Source: Thermomicrobiales bacterium | GTDB taxonomy: Bacteria; Chloroflexota; Chloroflexia; Thermomicrobiales; CADCWN01 | Direction of reading: 5' to 3' | Assembly (NCBI GenBank): GCA_030446685.1 | Contig: JAUJMV010000012.1 | Span: forward strand, 86,631 to 150,630 | Length of the DNA: 64,000 nt | In this document: one piece after another, positions 41,374 through 50,383 of the stretch | How the letters are laid out: every line of letters begins with the position of its first letter | How positions within the stretch are numbered: position 1 is the first letter of the stretch | Made by a program: the position numbers and the translations under genes | The notes under the pieces: generated by a model | The model's database searches: none | What the model saw: the letters and a program-made list of their open reading frames with translations, nothing else | What the model was told of the DNA's origin: nothing

Positions 41374-42315
41374 GCTGAGCCACGGGCCGAGCGGGCCGCC
41401 GCTCACGGGGGAGGGGACGAGGACGGTCAGCGCGCCGGGCAGGACCTCGGCGATGAACGGGGTCGTGCCGGCGGGGTCGCCGTCGAACTCGACCGGCAGG
41501 GGCGGGTCGGCGTGGACCTCGATCTGGCGCCCCTGCTCGTAGCGCAGGTAGGGCGAGCGGTAGCGGCGGGTGAGGATCGAGAGGAACGAGACGACGGCGT
41601 CCCGCGGCCCCGGCGCGGTGAAGAGGCAGAGGTCGAGCAGGCCGTCGGTGGAGCTGATGTTGGGGCCGACGCTCAGCCCGCGCGTGAGGACATCGCCGCC
41701 GTTGGCGACCAGGGCCATCCAGCCGCGCTCGCGGATCAACCGCCCATCGATCAGGATGGTGAACTCGACCACCGGCCGATCGAGTAGGCTCCGCGCGCCG
41801 AAGAGGACGTAGGCCGCCAGGCCGAAGGTGCGCTTCAGGTCGCGGCTGGTCGTCGCCATGACGTGCGCGTCGTACCCCGCGCCCCCCATGTGCAGCAGGT
41901 AGCGCTCCCCGACCGCCGCCACGTCGAGGGCGACCGCGATCGCCTCGCCGCGCAAGATGCGGCAGACAGCGAGCGGGTCGGCGGGGATGCCGAGGCCTTG
42001 GGCGATGATGTTGGTCGTCCCGGCCGGCAGGATCGCCAGGGGTGTCCCGCCCCCGATCAGGCCCGAGGCGACCGCGTTGACCGTCCCGTCGCCGCCGCTC
42101 GCCAGGACGACGTCGGCCTCGTCCGTCGCCTCGCGCACCGCGGCGGTGTCGCCGTCACCGGCGGTCTCGACGACGCGCACCGCGAAATCCGGTCCCAACT
42201 CGCGGCGCAGGATCCGCGTGAGGTCGGCAGTGGTGAGCTTGCCGATGCTGGGATTGTGGAACGCGACGAGCCGCTGCCTCTTCGATCGCCCCAGCCTCGG
42301 TTCGGTGGTCGTCAA
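41314..42315 (-). CDS. Diacylglycerol / sphingosine kinase family lipid kinase (YegS/DgkB-like)
   Basis: A 333-residue cytosolic kinase. Phosphate-binding loop DVVLASGGDGTVNAVASGLI (about residues 68-87), then GTPLAILPAGTTNIIAQGLG, and C-terminal domain motifs FGLAAYVLFGARSLLDRPVV and STDGLLDLCLFTAPGPRDAV. The closing pair DPPLPVEFDGDPAGTTPF is the usual C-terminal nucleotide/lipid-site region. It may act on membrane diacylglycerol or a related lipid. ATG 42315 lies close to the family start (RLVAFHNPSIGKLTT). Confidence 0.88.
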   Translation of the reverse strand: MTTTEPRLGRSKRQRLVAFHNPSIGKLTTADLTRILRRELGPDFAVRVVETAGDGDTAAVREATDEADVVLASGGDGTVNAVASGLIGGGTPLAILPAGTTNIIAQGLGIPADPLAVCRILRGEAIAVALDVAAVGERYLLHMGGAGYDAHVMATTSRDLKRTFGLAAYVLFGARSLLDRPVVEFTILIDGRLIRERGWMALVANGGDVLTRGLSVGPNISSTDGLLDLCLFTAPGPRDAVVSFLSILTRRYRSPYLRYEQGRQIEVHADPPLPVEFDGDPAGTTPFIAEVLPGALTVLVPSPVSGGPLGPWLSRMRGAESGGRNGRRDRAAR

Positions 42316-42560
42316 TCTTGAATCGCGCAGCGCGCGCTCCCTCTCCGTTTAGCCGGGCCGGGCCGGGGTGTCGCCGGTGGCCGCGAGTGCGCCGATCCGC
42401 CGCCCCACGCCCGGCGGAATTGTCGCACACAGCGATCCCCCCGACAATTCGCGGCCAGCCGGACGGCTGTACGCCGCGTCATGCCGGAGGGAGGAATGCA
42501 CGGATGGGCGGCGGGGGGCCGGCTCATTTAGCCGGCGCCCGCCCCGACGCCCCGGCGCCG

Positions 42561-42683
42561 CTACTGGTACTCTTCCTCGGGGCCGAAGATCTTCTCGGTG
42601 ATGAAATTCGCGGCCCAGGTCGCCGCGGCGGCCAGGACGATCCCGAGGATGCCGCGCACCGTGTTGCGCACGAGACTGTTCAT
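42561..42683 (-). CDS. 40-residue single-span membrane peptide
   Basis: Reads MNSLVRNTVRGILGIVLAAA, then ATWAANFITEKIFGPEEEYQ and a stop. It has one amphipathic-to-hydrophobic helix with a basic N-terminal and an acidic C-terminal end. AAAGGAG stands seven bases before the ATG, the best ribosome-binding site in this part of the window. It lies directly downstream of HU on the same strand, behind a TGAGTGC repeat. Function unknown. Confidence 0.7.
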   Translation of the reverse strand: MNSLVRNTVRGILGIVLAAAATWAANFITEKIFGPEEEYQ

Positions 42684-42697
42684 GCCTGCTCCTTTCT

Positions 42698-42780
42698 CAG
42701 TGCTGAGTGCTGAGCGACGAGTGCTGAGTGGGGCTGTAACTCTCGACCGTATGCGCCGAACGCTCAGTTCTACTCGGCAC
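42698..42780. repeat. TGAGTGC tandem repeat with inverted partner
   Basis: Left arm 42698-42730 carries TGAGTGCTGAG, a GCGACGAG interruption and TGCTGAGTG. The right arm 42759-42780 has CGCTCAGTTCTACTCGGCAC. The right arm codes for the last residues of HU; the left arm lies just before the Shine-Dalgarno of the 40-residue gene. Confidence 0.7.
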
Positions 42781-43180
42781 GCGTCTGATGCTCGTGCCGC
42801 GCCAGGGCCTCGACGGCGACCGCGCGTTCCAGCCGTTCCGTGTCGCCGCCGGGCGCCGGACGCGGCGCGGCGGCCACCTCCAGCACCCCGTCGGCCCCCA
42901 CCAGCGCCCCGACGATGCGGTTCTTGAACGTCGATGAGGCGGTGAACCCCGGCGTCAGCGTCGCCGCGATCGTGATCTGCTGCCCGGTCTGCGGGTTGAT
43001 CCCGCGCCGCGTGCTCCGCTGGCGCATCTCAAAGGTGCCGAACCCCGTCCACACCACCTTGCCGCCGGCGATCAGCGAGCGCCCGACGACCCGCACCGCC
43101 GCCCCCAGCACCTGGCCCACGACCGTCTGCGGCACCCCGCTTTCTTTCGCCACCTGCCGAATGAACTCGTTCTTATGCAC
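42770..43180 (-). CDS. HU-family nucleoid protein with C-terminal extension
   Basis: A 136-residue protein whose first about 92 residues are HU: KNEFIRQVAKESGVPQTVVG, VVWTGFGTFEMRQRSTRRGI, the arm NPQTGQQITIAATLTPGFTA and FKNRIVG. A further 40 residues (Pro/Ala/Arg, acidic) are not in standard HU. The start is GTG 43180 with GGAGAG upstream. It compacts or bends DNA; being near the membrane peptide and YggT-like genes does not add to the assignment. Confidence 0.9.
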   Translation of the reverse strand: MHKNEFIRQVAKESGVPQTVVGQVLGAAVRVVGRSLIAGGKVVWTGFGTFEMRQRSTRRGINPQTGQQITIAATLTPGFTASSTFKNRIVGALVGADGVLEVAAAPRPAPGGDTERLERAVAVEALARHEHQTRAE

Positions 43181-43344
43181 GACCGCTCTCCACCCCTTCC
43201 AGCGCCGCCCGGATCGTCTCGGCTGCCCCCGATGCTGTTCTCACAACCGTTCGCAATGGCGACCGAGCACCTCGTTCATCCGCCGCTCGGGCATGCACCG
43301 TCGCTCCCCGCCGGGCGCGCGGCGCGCTGGTGTCGTGGCCGTTC

Positions 43345-43628
43345 TCAGTAGAGGGCGCGGCGCCGGTCGAGCCAGGAGACGATGCCGGCGCACAGCAGCA
43401 GGCCGGCCCCGTACGCGAGGCTCGCCGCGATCTGCGGCGGCAGGGCAGTGGTTGTCGACGGGGGGAGAAGAACGGCAGCAGCGTAAAGGGGCGAATCAGG
43501 AGATCGTTCACCCGGAGAAACTCCCCGACCACGCCGCCCCCCCGTTCCACCCCGCCAGCGATCAGTGCCAGTCCCGCGACGAGCAGCGTTTCCATCGCGG
43601 CCGCTATGAGTAGCAGCCCCTCCGTCAC
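43345..43628 (-). CDS. Two-span membrane protein (YggT-like), frameshifted
   Basis: N-terminal part TEGLLLIAAAMETLLVAGLA, LIAGGVERGGGVVGEFLRVN and DLLIRPFTLLPF. From about 43445 the other frame gives PPQIAASLAYGAGLLLCAGI VSWLDRRRALY and a stop at 43345, forming a second membrane helix. The open frame that ignores the shift runs into HU with meaningless sequence, so I prefer the corrected reading. The start (GTG 43628 or ATG 43595) is uncertain. Confidence 0.55.
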
Positions 43629-43787
43629 GCCGGTTAAGGACGCATTTCCTGTGCCACGACGCCGTATTTGCCCGGTCAACGCGTTTTCCCTTCCCCCCTT
43701 CGCGCCGGCCCGGCGCGCGGCCCGCGCCCCCGCCGCCCGGCCGGCGGCGGGGGGATCATCTCCGCGCCTGGCCCGGTATCGCCGATG

Positions 43788-43804
43788 GAACGAAATGTTC
43801 GTTC
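43788..43804. promoter_or_regulatory. Perfect palindrome GAACGAA-ATG-TTCGTTC
   Basis: Seven-base arms with a three-base centre. It resembles but does not match the Gram-positive LexA box, which needs a four-base centre. It lies upstream of the YggT-like and HU genes. Confidence 0.5.
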
Positions 43805-43930
43805 ACGGCGTTCTCTATGGTAGGTACTGATGGGCTAGTGGCGAGACTGCTCTCAGCACCATCCTCCACGCGGCGGTCGGTGAGGCTGGCACCGGCCGCT
43901 GCCTTTTTGTGCGGGCCGGGACTGTGGGGC

Positions 43931-43970
43931 GCGGCGAAGGGCGCCGGCATCCCCCGGCGCCCTTCGCCGC
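43931..43970. terminator. 17-base perfect hairpin downstream of the DUF2085 gene
   Basis: GCGGCGAAGGGCGCCGG and its complement with a six-base CATCCC loop. It stands 50 bases after the DUF2085 stop on that strand. No T run is present. Confidence 0.55.
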
Positions 43971-44019
43971 GCTCCTTTCCCTCTCCGCGACGCACGGCCC
44001 ATGGCCTGCGCCCCACGGC

Positions 44020-44667
44020 CTACGCCCCAACGCCCGCGTCCTGGGCGAAGCGGCGCTCCAACTGGTCCCGCATCTCGCCGAACGCTTGTTCGAGATGGGG
44101 GAAGGCGACCCAGAAGCAGGAGAGCGCGAAGAGCCCCCCCGTGACCACGCGCAATTCCCAGGTGCTCTCGCGCAGGCCGAAGAGCTGCGTGAAGCCGTCG
44201 AGCGCCATCGGGACCCAGAGCAGGAACATCCAGCGCCAGCGCAGCGGCCGGGGTCGCCCGATCCGCCGCAGCAGCGGGTAGGCCAGTCCGAGCAGGAAGA
44301 ACCCGCTGTAGATCGCCATGCACCGCTGGCAGTAGCACACCTGGTGACCGAAGGCGAAGAACGAGCGCTCCGGCATCTGGTGGCAGGTCAGGCGGTAGAA
44401 TCCGTAGATCAGGTTCGCCGGCAGCGTATAGCCCTGCGCGCGCAGCCAGGGGCCGAGCAGCGGCAGCCCGGCGAAAAGGCCGACGAGCAGGTTGACCGTG
44501 AGGATCCAGTGCCGCGCGAGCGCCAGGATCACCCGGTCGACGCCGGCGGCGAACGCGCGCGCCCGCGGCGACGACGGAGGGGCCGGCAACAGCGCCGTGG
44601 CGGCCTCCGCGCCGCCGGGCACCCCCGGCGTCGGGCCTTCCCCACTCGGCGGTAGCCTCTCGCTCAT
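44020..44667 (-). CDS. DUF2085 membrane protein
   Basis: A 215-residue integral membrane protein with four helices. The DUF2085 signature is clear: FYRLTCHQMPERSFFAFGHQ and VCYCQRCMAIYSGFFLLGLA, containing the conserved CHQ and CYCQRC cysteines. Other helices are ARHWILTVNLLVGLFAGLPL and MFLLWVPMALDGFTQLFG. ATG 44667 is chosen; upstream in-frame sequence is Gly/Arg-rich. The function of the family is unknown. Confidence 0.88.
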   Translation of the reverse strand: MSERLPPSGEGPTPGVPGGAEAATALLPAPPSSPRARAFAAGVDRVILALARHWILTVNLLVGLFAGLPLLGPWLRAQGYTLPANLIYGFYRLTCHQMPERSFFAFGHQVCYCQRCMAIYSGFFLLGLAYPLLRRIGRPRPLRWRWMFLLWVPMALDGFTQLFGLRESTWELRVVTGGLFALSCFWVAFPHLEQAFGEMRDQLERRFAQDAGVGA

Positions 44668-44743
44668 CCCGTCGCTCCCTGCTGGCCCCCCGCGCCTTCG
44701 GCCCCGGCCCACCGCGGCGGGGGGCCGGGGGGGGTGCCACCCG

Positions 44744-45826
44744 CTACTTCGCGACCGCCGCGGCGACGGGCACCGCCGCCCCTTCCATCAGCGACCGCGC
44801 CGTCCCCAGCGCCTTCTCGACATCCTCGTCGGTGATCTGGTAGTGCGTGACCATCCGCAGGCCGCGCAGCCCGTAGTTGGAGATCTTGACCCCGTCCTCG
44901 GCCATCCCGGCGATGAACTCCTCGCTGGTGATGCGGTCGGCCGCCGGGCGGAAGATCACGATGTTGCTCTGGGTCGTCTCGAGATCGACGTGGATGCCGT
45001 CGATCTGCGCCAGCCCCTCGGCCAGCCGCCGCGCCCGCGCGTGGTCCTCCGGCAGGCGCTCGGTCATCTCGGTCAGCGAGACGATCGCGGCGGCGGCGAT
45101 CACGCCCGCCTGCCGCATCGCGCCGCCGACCAGCTTGCGGTTGGCCCGCACCCCCTGGATGAAGTCGCGCGAGCCGACGACGATCGAGCCGACCGGCGCG
45201 GCCAGCCCCTTCGAGAAGCAGAACTGCACCGAGTCGACCGGCGCGACGACCTCGGCGACGGGCAGGCCGAGCGCCGCCGCCGCGTTGAAGATCCGCGCGC
45301 CGTCAACGTGGACCGGCACCCCCCGCTCGTGGGCCACGTCCGCGATCTGGCGCAACTGCTCCGGCCGCAGCACCGCGCCGCCGCAGCGGTTGTGGGTGTT
45401 CTCCAGGCAGACGACGCCGGTGCGGGGGTAGCCGGGGCGCGGGGCGCGGATCGCGTCGGCGACCTCGCGCGGGTCGAGCATGCCGAAGCGGTCGGTGCGC
45501 AGCTTGTTGAAGGGCAGGCCGCCGAGCGTCGCCGCGCCGCCGCTCTCGTACCAGAAGATGTGGCTCTCGTCGCCGAGGATCACCTCGTCGCCGCGCCCGC
45601 AGTGGGTCAGGATCGCGATCAGGTTGCCCATCGTGCCGGAGGAGACGTAGCAGGCGGCCTCCTTGCCGAGCCGCTCCGCCGTCAGCGCCTCCAGCCGGTT
45701 GACGGTCGGGTCCTCGCCGTACTGGTCGTCGCCGACCTCCGCCTCCGCCATCGCCCGGCGCATCGCCGGCGTCGGCAGAGTGACGGTGTCACTGCGCAGA
45801 TCGATGAAGCCGTTCGGATGCGCCAT
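44744..45826 (-). CDS. ltaE: Low-specificity L-threonine aldolase
   Basis: PLP-dependent cleavage of threonine to glycine and acetaldehyde; 360 residues. Visible: [20 protein letters not shown] (residues 7-26), [37 protein letters not shown] (PLP-ring Asp) and [20 protein letters not shown] with the Schiff-base Lys. The C-terminus [16 protein letters not shown] is typical. It is divergent from the M20 peptidase gene. No neighbouring glycine or threonine genes. Confidence 0.93.
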   Translation of the reverse strand: MAHPNGFIDLRSDTVTLPTPAMRRAMAEAEVGDDQYGEDPTVNRLEALTAERLGKEAACYVSSGTMGNLIAILTHCGRGDEVILGDESHIFWYESGGAATLGGLPFNKLRTDRFGMLDPREVADAIRAPRPGYPRTGVVCLENTHNRCGGAVLRPEQLRQIADVAHERGVPVHVDGARIFNAAAALGLPVAEVVAPVDSVQFCFSKGLAAPVGSIVVGSRDFIQGVRANRKLVGGAMRQAGVIAAAAIVSLTEMTERLPEDHARARRLAEGLAQIDGIHVDLETTQSNIVIFRPAADRITSEEFIAGMAEDGVKISNYGLRGLRMVTHYQITDEDVEKALGTARSLMEGAAVPVAAAVAK

Positions 45827-46043
45827 GGTTGCCCCGCACTCCCTTCATCCCGCCGCCGCGGCGCCGCAACGCGGCACCGCCCGTCGCGGGTGTACCCCTC
45901 TCGCCTCGTCCCCGAATTATAGACCAGCACTCGATGCGGCGCTATTATGCTGCCGGGACGTGTCGTCGATGAGGCGGCCCGAGGTATCAGTCATTCGACG
46001 CGCCCGGCCGGCGCTTGGCCGGGGCGAGAGAGCGGAGGGGGGC

Positions 46044-47366
46044 GTGGTGATCGATTGGGAGCAGGTCCGCGACGAGGTGACGGGGCATCTGCAGGCGCTG
46101 CTGCGGATCAACACCGTCAATCCGCCCGGTAACGAGACCGCGGCGGCGGCCTACCTCGCCAGCGTCGCGCGCGAGGCGGGCATCGCCGGCGAGATCGTCG
46201 AGGGGGCGCCGGGGCGCGGCAACTTCGTCGCGCGCCTGGCGGGGGGCGGGGCCGGGCGGCCGGTCGCGCTGCTCGGCCACACCGATGTCGTCGGGGTCGA
46301 GCCGGAGCACTGGACGCACGACCCGTTCGGCGGCACGGTGGCGGACGGTTACGTCTGGGGGCGCGGCGCGGTGGACATGAAGAACCAGGTCGCCGCGAAC
46401 CTGATGGTGTTGCTGCTCCTCAAGCGCGAGGGCGTGGCCCTGGGGCGCGACGTGATCCTGGCCGCGTTCGCCGACGAGGAGGCTGGCAGCCGCTGGGGCG
46501 CGGGGTGGCTGTGGGAGCACCGCCGCGATCTGATCGACGCGGAGTACGGGCTCAACGAGTTCGGCGGCCAGCCGGTCGAGGTCGCCGGGCGGCGCTTCTA
46601 CACGGTGCAGGTCGGCGAGAAGGGCGCGGCGCGGATGCGGATCACCGCGCGGGGCGAGCCGGGCCACGCCTCGGTGCCGCGCCGGGACACGGCGATGGAG
46701 CGTCTCGGCCGGGCGTTGGTGCGCCTGCACGAGTTCGCGCCGCCGACGATCATCGTGCCCCAGGTCGCGCGGATGCTCCGCACGATCGGGGCGGCGGGCG
46801 GGCCGGAGGGCGTGGCGACCGTCAAGCGTCTCCTGGCCGCACCGGGCGAGGCGTCGCTCGCCGCGCTGCCGCTGGACGAGCAGATGCGCGCGATGCTGCT
46901 TGCCACGACGCGCAACACGGCGGTCCCGACGATCGTCCGCGGCGGGCACCGGATCAACGTCATCCCGTCCGAGGTCTCGGTCGACGTGGACGGCCGTATC
47001 CTCCCCGGCGAGGACCCTGCCGATTGGGCGCGCCAGGTCCAGGCCGCGGTCGGCGGCGAAGTCGAAGTCGAGCTGCTCGACGGCGCACCCGGGGTCGCCG
47101 CGGACCCCGACTCGCCCTTCTTCGACGCGATCGCCGCGGCAATGGACGACGAGGCGCCCGGCAGCGCGCTGCTGCCCTACGTCGTCTCGGGCGGCACCGA
47201 CGCGCGGCTGCTGCCGGGGATCAAGGTCTACGGCTTCATGCCGTCGCGCAGCGGCGAGGACATCGCCGGCCGGATGCACGCGCACGACGAGCGCGTCCGC
47301 GTCGACGACCTCCTCTTCGCCACCCGCTGCCTCTACGGCGTCGTCGCCCGCTTCTGCGCGGCGTAG
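46044..47366 (+). CDS. M20-family metallopeptidase (ArgE/DapE-like)
   Basis: A 440-residue zinc amidohydrolase. Metal ligands: first His in [20 protein letters not shown], bridging Asp in [17 protein letters not shown], catalytic Glu pair in [20 protein letters not shown] and the terminal His in [17 protein letters not shown]. The lid domain starts at [23 protein letters not shown] 46044 or 46047 follows GGAGGGG. It removes an acyl or amino-acid group from an unknown substrate. It is convergent with the PRC/DUF2382 gene. Confidence 0.9.
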   Translation: MVIDWEQVRDEVTGHLQALLRINTVNPPGNETAAAAYLASVAREAGIAGEIVEGAPGRGNFVARLAGGGAGRPVALLGHTDVVGVEPEHWTHDPFGGTVADGYVWGRGAVDMKNQVAANLMVLLLLKREGVALGRDVILAAFADEEAGSRWGAGWLWEHRRDLIDAEYGLNEFGGQPVEVAGRRFYTVQVGEKGAARMRITARGEPGHASVPRRDTAMERLGRALVRLHEFAPPTIIVPQVARMLRTIGAAGGPEGVATVKRLLAAPGEASLAALPLDEQMRAMLLATTRNTAVPTIVRGGHRINVIPSEVSVDVDGRILPGEDPADWARQVQAAVGGEVEVELLDGAPGVAADPDSPFFDAIAAAMDDEAPGSALLPYVVSGGTDARLLPGIKVYGFMPSRSGEDIAGRMHAHDERVRVDDLLFATRCLYGVVARFCAA

Positions 47367-47388
47367 GAGGGGGGGCGCCGTGAGGGCA

Positions 47389-47424
47389 AGACGGAGCGCC
47401 GGGCCAAGCGGCCCGGCGCTCCGT
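47389..47424. terminator. Shared hairpin between the convergent M20 and PRC/DUF2382 genes
   Basis: A 16-base perfect stem (GACGGAGCGCCGGGCC and complement) with an AAGC loop. It stands 23 bases after the M20 stop and 37 bases past the opposite gene. Likely bidirectional. Confidence 0.75.
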
Positions 47425-47461
47425 CGGTGTTCTGCCCACTGTTCGCTGGTCGCGTCGCGCG

Positions 47462-48847
47462 TTACCGGCCGCTGCCCGGCCGCCGCCCGGTGTCCCGGCG
47501 TTCCCGACCGCGCTCCTCCACCTCGACCCGCTCCCGGCGCACGGTGTCGGTGATCTGCTCCCGCTCGACCACGCGCTCCTTGTCGAGCACCACCTCGCCG
47601 GTGACGACCGCTTCCTTCTCGACGACAGCCTCCTCGCCGCGCACGGGGACGCTGATCGTGCCGCCCTGGAAGACCTCGTCGCCAGGCCGGACCGGACGAT
47701 CGGCGATGTCGCGCTCCTGGACGTGGACCTCCTCGTGGGCCAGCTCGACCGGGACGGAGACCTGCTCCTCGACCACCCGCTTGCGGATCTCGACCGCGCC
47801 CAGCTCCGCCTCGCGCTTCGCCACCTCCACGCGCTCCTCGGCGACCGGGACGACGATCTGATCCTCGCTCGCCCGGCCGCGGGCCGGCGCCGGCGCTGGG
47901 GCCGACGGCCGCGCGCCGGTGTCCCGCGGCTGCACGCTCTCGCGAACCTGGCCCACGTCTGCCAGCGTTTGTTGCCCCTGGCCGGCACGCACCTCGGGGA
48001 TGGGCTGCGCCTGCCGTGCGCCCGCTCTGGGGACGGCGGGAGGCGCGGGCGCGGGCTGTTGCCGGGCCGCGGGTTGGCGCGCGGGCGCCGGCTGCGTGTG
48101 CCGCGTGCCCTCTTCGACTTCGACGCGCTCCCGGCGCACGGTGTCGGTGATCAGCTCCCGGTCGACCACCTGGTCCTTGTCGAGCACCACCTCGCCGGTG
48201 ATCACCGCCTCCTTCTCGACGACGACCTCCTCACCCAGCACCGGGACGCGGATTGTGCCCTCCTGGAAGAGTTGGTCGCCGGGGCGCGCCGGGCGGTCGG
48301 TGATGTCGCGCGCCTCGATATGCACCTCCTCGCGCATCACCTCGACCGGGACCGTCCGCTGCTCCTCCACGACCCGCTTGCGGACCAGCACCGCCCCCAA
48401 CTCGGTCTCGCGCTTCGCGACCTCGAGGCGCTCCTCGGCGACCGGGACGACGATCTCGTCGTCGGTGGCCCAGGCCGCTGGTGGGCGGGTGGGTTGCTCC
48501 CGCCGGGCATCCCCGATGACCACCGCGTCCTCGTCCGCGGCCGCGAGCGGGGCGCCGCCGCGCGTCGCGATCTGCCGGGTCTCGTCCTCGGCGCGCTCGT
48601 CGTCGACGCCGTGGAACGCGGCACGGTCGAATGGCTGTGCCCCGGCCAGTCGCGACCCCGGCTGGCGCAGATGGACCGCCGCCCCGGTGGCGTTGTCGAT
48701 CGCGCTCGCCGGGATGAGGAACTCCTCCGAGCCGCGGCGGACGACGATCTCACTGACCTCGCGGGTCTCTCGGTCCACGATGACGTGGGTGACGTGGCCG
48801 ACCTCGCCGTCCGGGGCCATGACGCGCGCGTCCCGTTCGATCTTCAT
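47462..48847 (-). CDS. PRC-barrel protein with two DUF2382 (YsnF/AvaK) domains
   Basis: A 461-residue soluble protein. The PRC barrel is at about 1-70 (MAPDGEVGHVTHVIVDRETR, VSEIVVRRGSEEFLIPASAI). Then two copies of DUF2382: DEIVVPVAEERLEVAKRETE to LITDTVRRERVEVEEG, and DQIVVPVAEERVEVAKREAE to QITDTVRRERVEVEERG, joined by a Pro/Ala/Gln linker. The copies are about 75 percent alike, so the domain was duplicated in tandem. Such proteins occur in stress-responsive sets, but the role is unknown. It is directly downstream of the DUF1002 gene, 63 bases away. Confidence 0.9.
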   Translation of the reverse strand: MKIERDARVMAPDGEVGHVTHVIVDRETREVSEIVVRRGSEEFLIPASAIDNATGAAVHLRQPGSRLAGAQPFDRAAFHGVDDERAEDETRQIATRGGAPLAAADEDAVVIGDARREQPTRPPAAWATDDEIVVPVAEERLEVAKRETELGAVLVRKRVVEEQRTVPVEVMREEVHIEARDITDRPARPGDQLFQEGTIRVPVLGEEVVVEKEAVITGEVVLDKDQVVDRELITDTVRRERVEVEEGTRHTQPAPARQPAARQQPAPAPPAVPRAGARQAQPIPEVRAGQGQQTLADVGQVRESVQPRDTGARPSAPAPAPARGRASEDQIVVPVAEERVEVAKREAELGAVEIRKRVVEEQVSVPVELAHEEVHVQERDIADRPVRPGDEVFQGGTISVPVRGEEAVVEKEAVVTGEVVLDKERVVEREQITDTVRRERVEVEERGRERRDTGRRPGSGR

Positions 48848-48910
48848 GTCCGTCCTCCCTGATGATGCCTCGATGATGTCTCGTCCGCGTCAGCGTTGCT
48901 CGGTCGGTGC

Positions 48911-50383
48911 CTACTGGCGCGGGCGGTCGGTTCGCTCGCGCGTCACCGGTGCCTCCCGCGTCTCAACCGTCTCGACCGTCCGCGCCGGCTCCACGGTCTC
49001 GACCGTCCTCACCGGCTCGACCGTACGCACCGGGGCGTTGCGCTCGAGGATGAAGCTGTCGCGACGCCGGCGCAGCAGGAACGGCAGGAGGAGCAAGGGG
49101 AGCAGCAGCAGTGGCAGCAGCCACAGTGGGTTGAAGCCGCCCTCGTCGCGCTCCTCCGCCACCGGAGCCGGGGCCGCCGCGGCGGGTGTGGTCGTCGCGA
49201 TAGGCGCCGCGGCAGCCGTGGCGACCGGCGTGGTCGCGGCGCGGGTCGGCGTGATCGCGGCAGCGGCCGTAGCAACCGGCGTGGTCGCGGCGCCCGCTGC
49301 CGCCGGTGGCGTCGCGGCGGGTGTTGTCGCCGCGCCCGTGCTGGTCGCCTCGATCCGCGTCGCACGCCCGTCGGGGCTGGTGTCGACGTTCACCCGGTCG
49401 GTCGCCCGGATGTCGGCAACCGTGGCCGGGCGGCCGTCACGGATGACCGTCACGCCGGGGGCCGGGTTTACCTGGCGCTCCTGGCCGTTCGTGTCGCGGA
49501 CCGCGAGGGAGTCGCCGGCCCTCGTCACGGTACCACTGAACGAGTTACCGGCGGCGCCCGGCGCACCGGCCGGCGCGCCCGGCCCAGCCGGGACGACCCG
49601 GACCTGGTCCGGCGCGACCTGCTCGATCTGGTAGCCCCGCGCGTAGGTGCCGTAGTCCAGCCCACTGAGCTGCTTCAGGAAGGCGATCGTCTCCGGCCGC
49701 TGCCCCGCGGGGATCTGGAACCCCTCACTGGCGGCGGCGGCATCGAGCGCGGCGCCGATCGCCGCGTCATCCCGCGCCTGGCCGGTGATCACGTCCTGCC
49801 CGGCCTTTAACAGGACGGTCGAGGCCTTGTTCAGGTCGCCGTCCGGCCCGGCCAGCGCGACCGTCCGCGCGACCTGCTGGTAGGCCAGTCGCACGCGCGC
49901 CGGGTCGGGCTGCTGGCCGGCCTGGCACTGCGGGAACGCCTTGAGCGCGCCGACCAGCGCCGTCTCGCCGGTGACCGGGTTGGAGGGTGGCGCGGCGATC
50001 AGGACCGACGCATCGCCCACCCCCGCCGTCACCAGGGCGTCGGCGTACACCGCCGCCGGGATGCGGGTGATGTTCTGCGTGCTGACCGTCAGCCCCTCGC
50101 CCCGGTTCAGGCAGGTCAGCCCCGCGCTGGAGATCGTGTCATCGCCCGGCGCCACCGGCAGCCCGGTGCCTTGCAGGGCGCTGACCAGTTCCTCCGTTGT
50201 GACCGTGTCGACCTTTGCCGTGCCGTCGTCGTTGAAGATCTGCGCCAATTCCTGCCGACCGGTCGGCGTGAGATCGGCGCCGTAGACGATGACCCGCTCG
50301 CCGGCCGCGCCCGCCGGGGCGATCCCCAGCAGTAGCGCGACCAGCGCCAAGATGATCACCGCGTAGGCTCTGCTCTGTTTCAA
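48911..50383 (-). CDS. Secreted DUF1002 protein with C-terminal membrane anchor
   Basis: A 490-residue protein. Signal peptide AVIILALVALLLGIAPAGAA, then a DUF1002 (YpuA-like) domain: ERVIVYGADLTPTGRQELAQ, TVTTEELVSALQGTGLPV, SSAGLTCLNRGEGLTVSTQN and NPVTGETALVGALKAFPQC. After a Thr/Ala linker of ATTPVATAAA repeats comes a membrane helix (FNPLWLLPLLLLPLLLLPFL) with RRRR on the inside, and a tail of VRTVEPVRTVETVEP repeats. Expected to sit outside the membrane with a short cytosolic tail. Function unknown. Confidence 0.85.
   Translation of the reverse strand: MKQSRAYAVIILALVALLLGIAPAGAAGERVIVYGADLTPTGRQELAQIFNDDGTAKVDTVTTEELVSALQGTGLPVAPGDDTISSAGLTCLNRGEGLTVSTQNITRIPAAVYADALVTAGVGDASVLIAAPPSNPVTGETALVGALKAFPQCQAGQQPDPARVRLAYQQVARTVALAGPDGDLNKASTVLLKAGQDVITGQARDDAAIGAALDAAAASEGFQIPAGQRPETIAFLKQLSGLDYGTYARGYQIEQVAPDQVRVVPAGPGAPAGAPGAAGNSFSGTVTRAGDSLAVRDTNGQERQVNPAPGVTVIRDGRPATVADIRATDRVNVDTSPDGRATRIEATSTGAATTPAATPPAAAGAATTPVATAAAAITPTRAATTPVATAAAAPIATTTPAAAAPAPVAEERDEGGFNPLWLLPLLLLPLLLLPFLLRRRRDSFILERNAPVRTVEPVRTVETVEPARTVETVETREAPVTRERTDRPRQ

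Larger units (their letters stand above)
43629..44019. other. Leader region with palindrome and hairpin
   Basis: About 390 bases between the DUF2085 gene and the YggT-like gene, both on the minus strand. It holds a 7+3+7 palindrome at 43788-43804 and a long hairpin at 43931-43970. No gene is supported. Confidence 0.45.

Noticed and set aside
43788-43804. LexA (SOS) box
   Set aside because: The centre is three bases instead of the four needed by the Gram-positive box, so I report it only as an unassigned palindrome.
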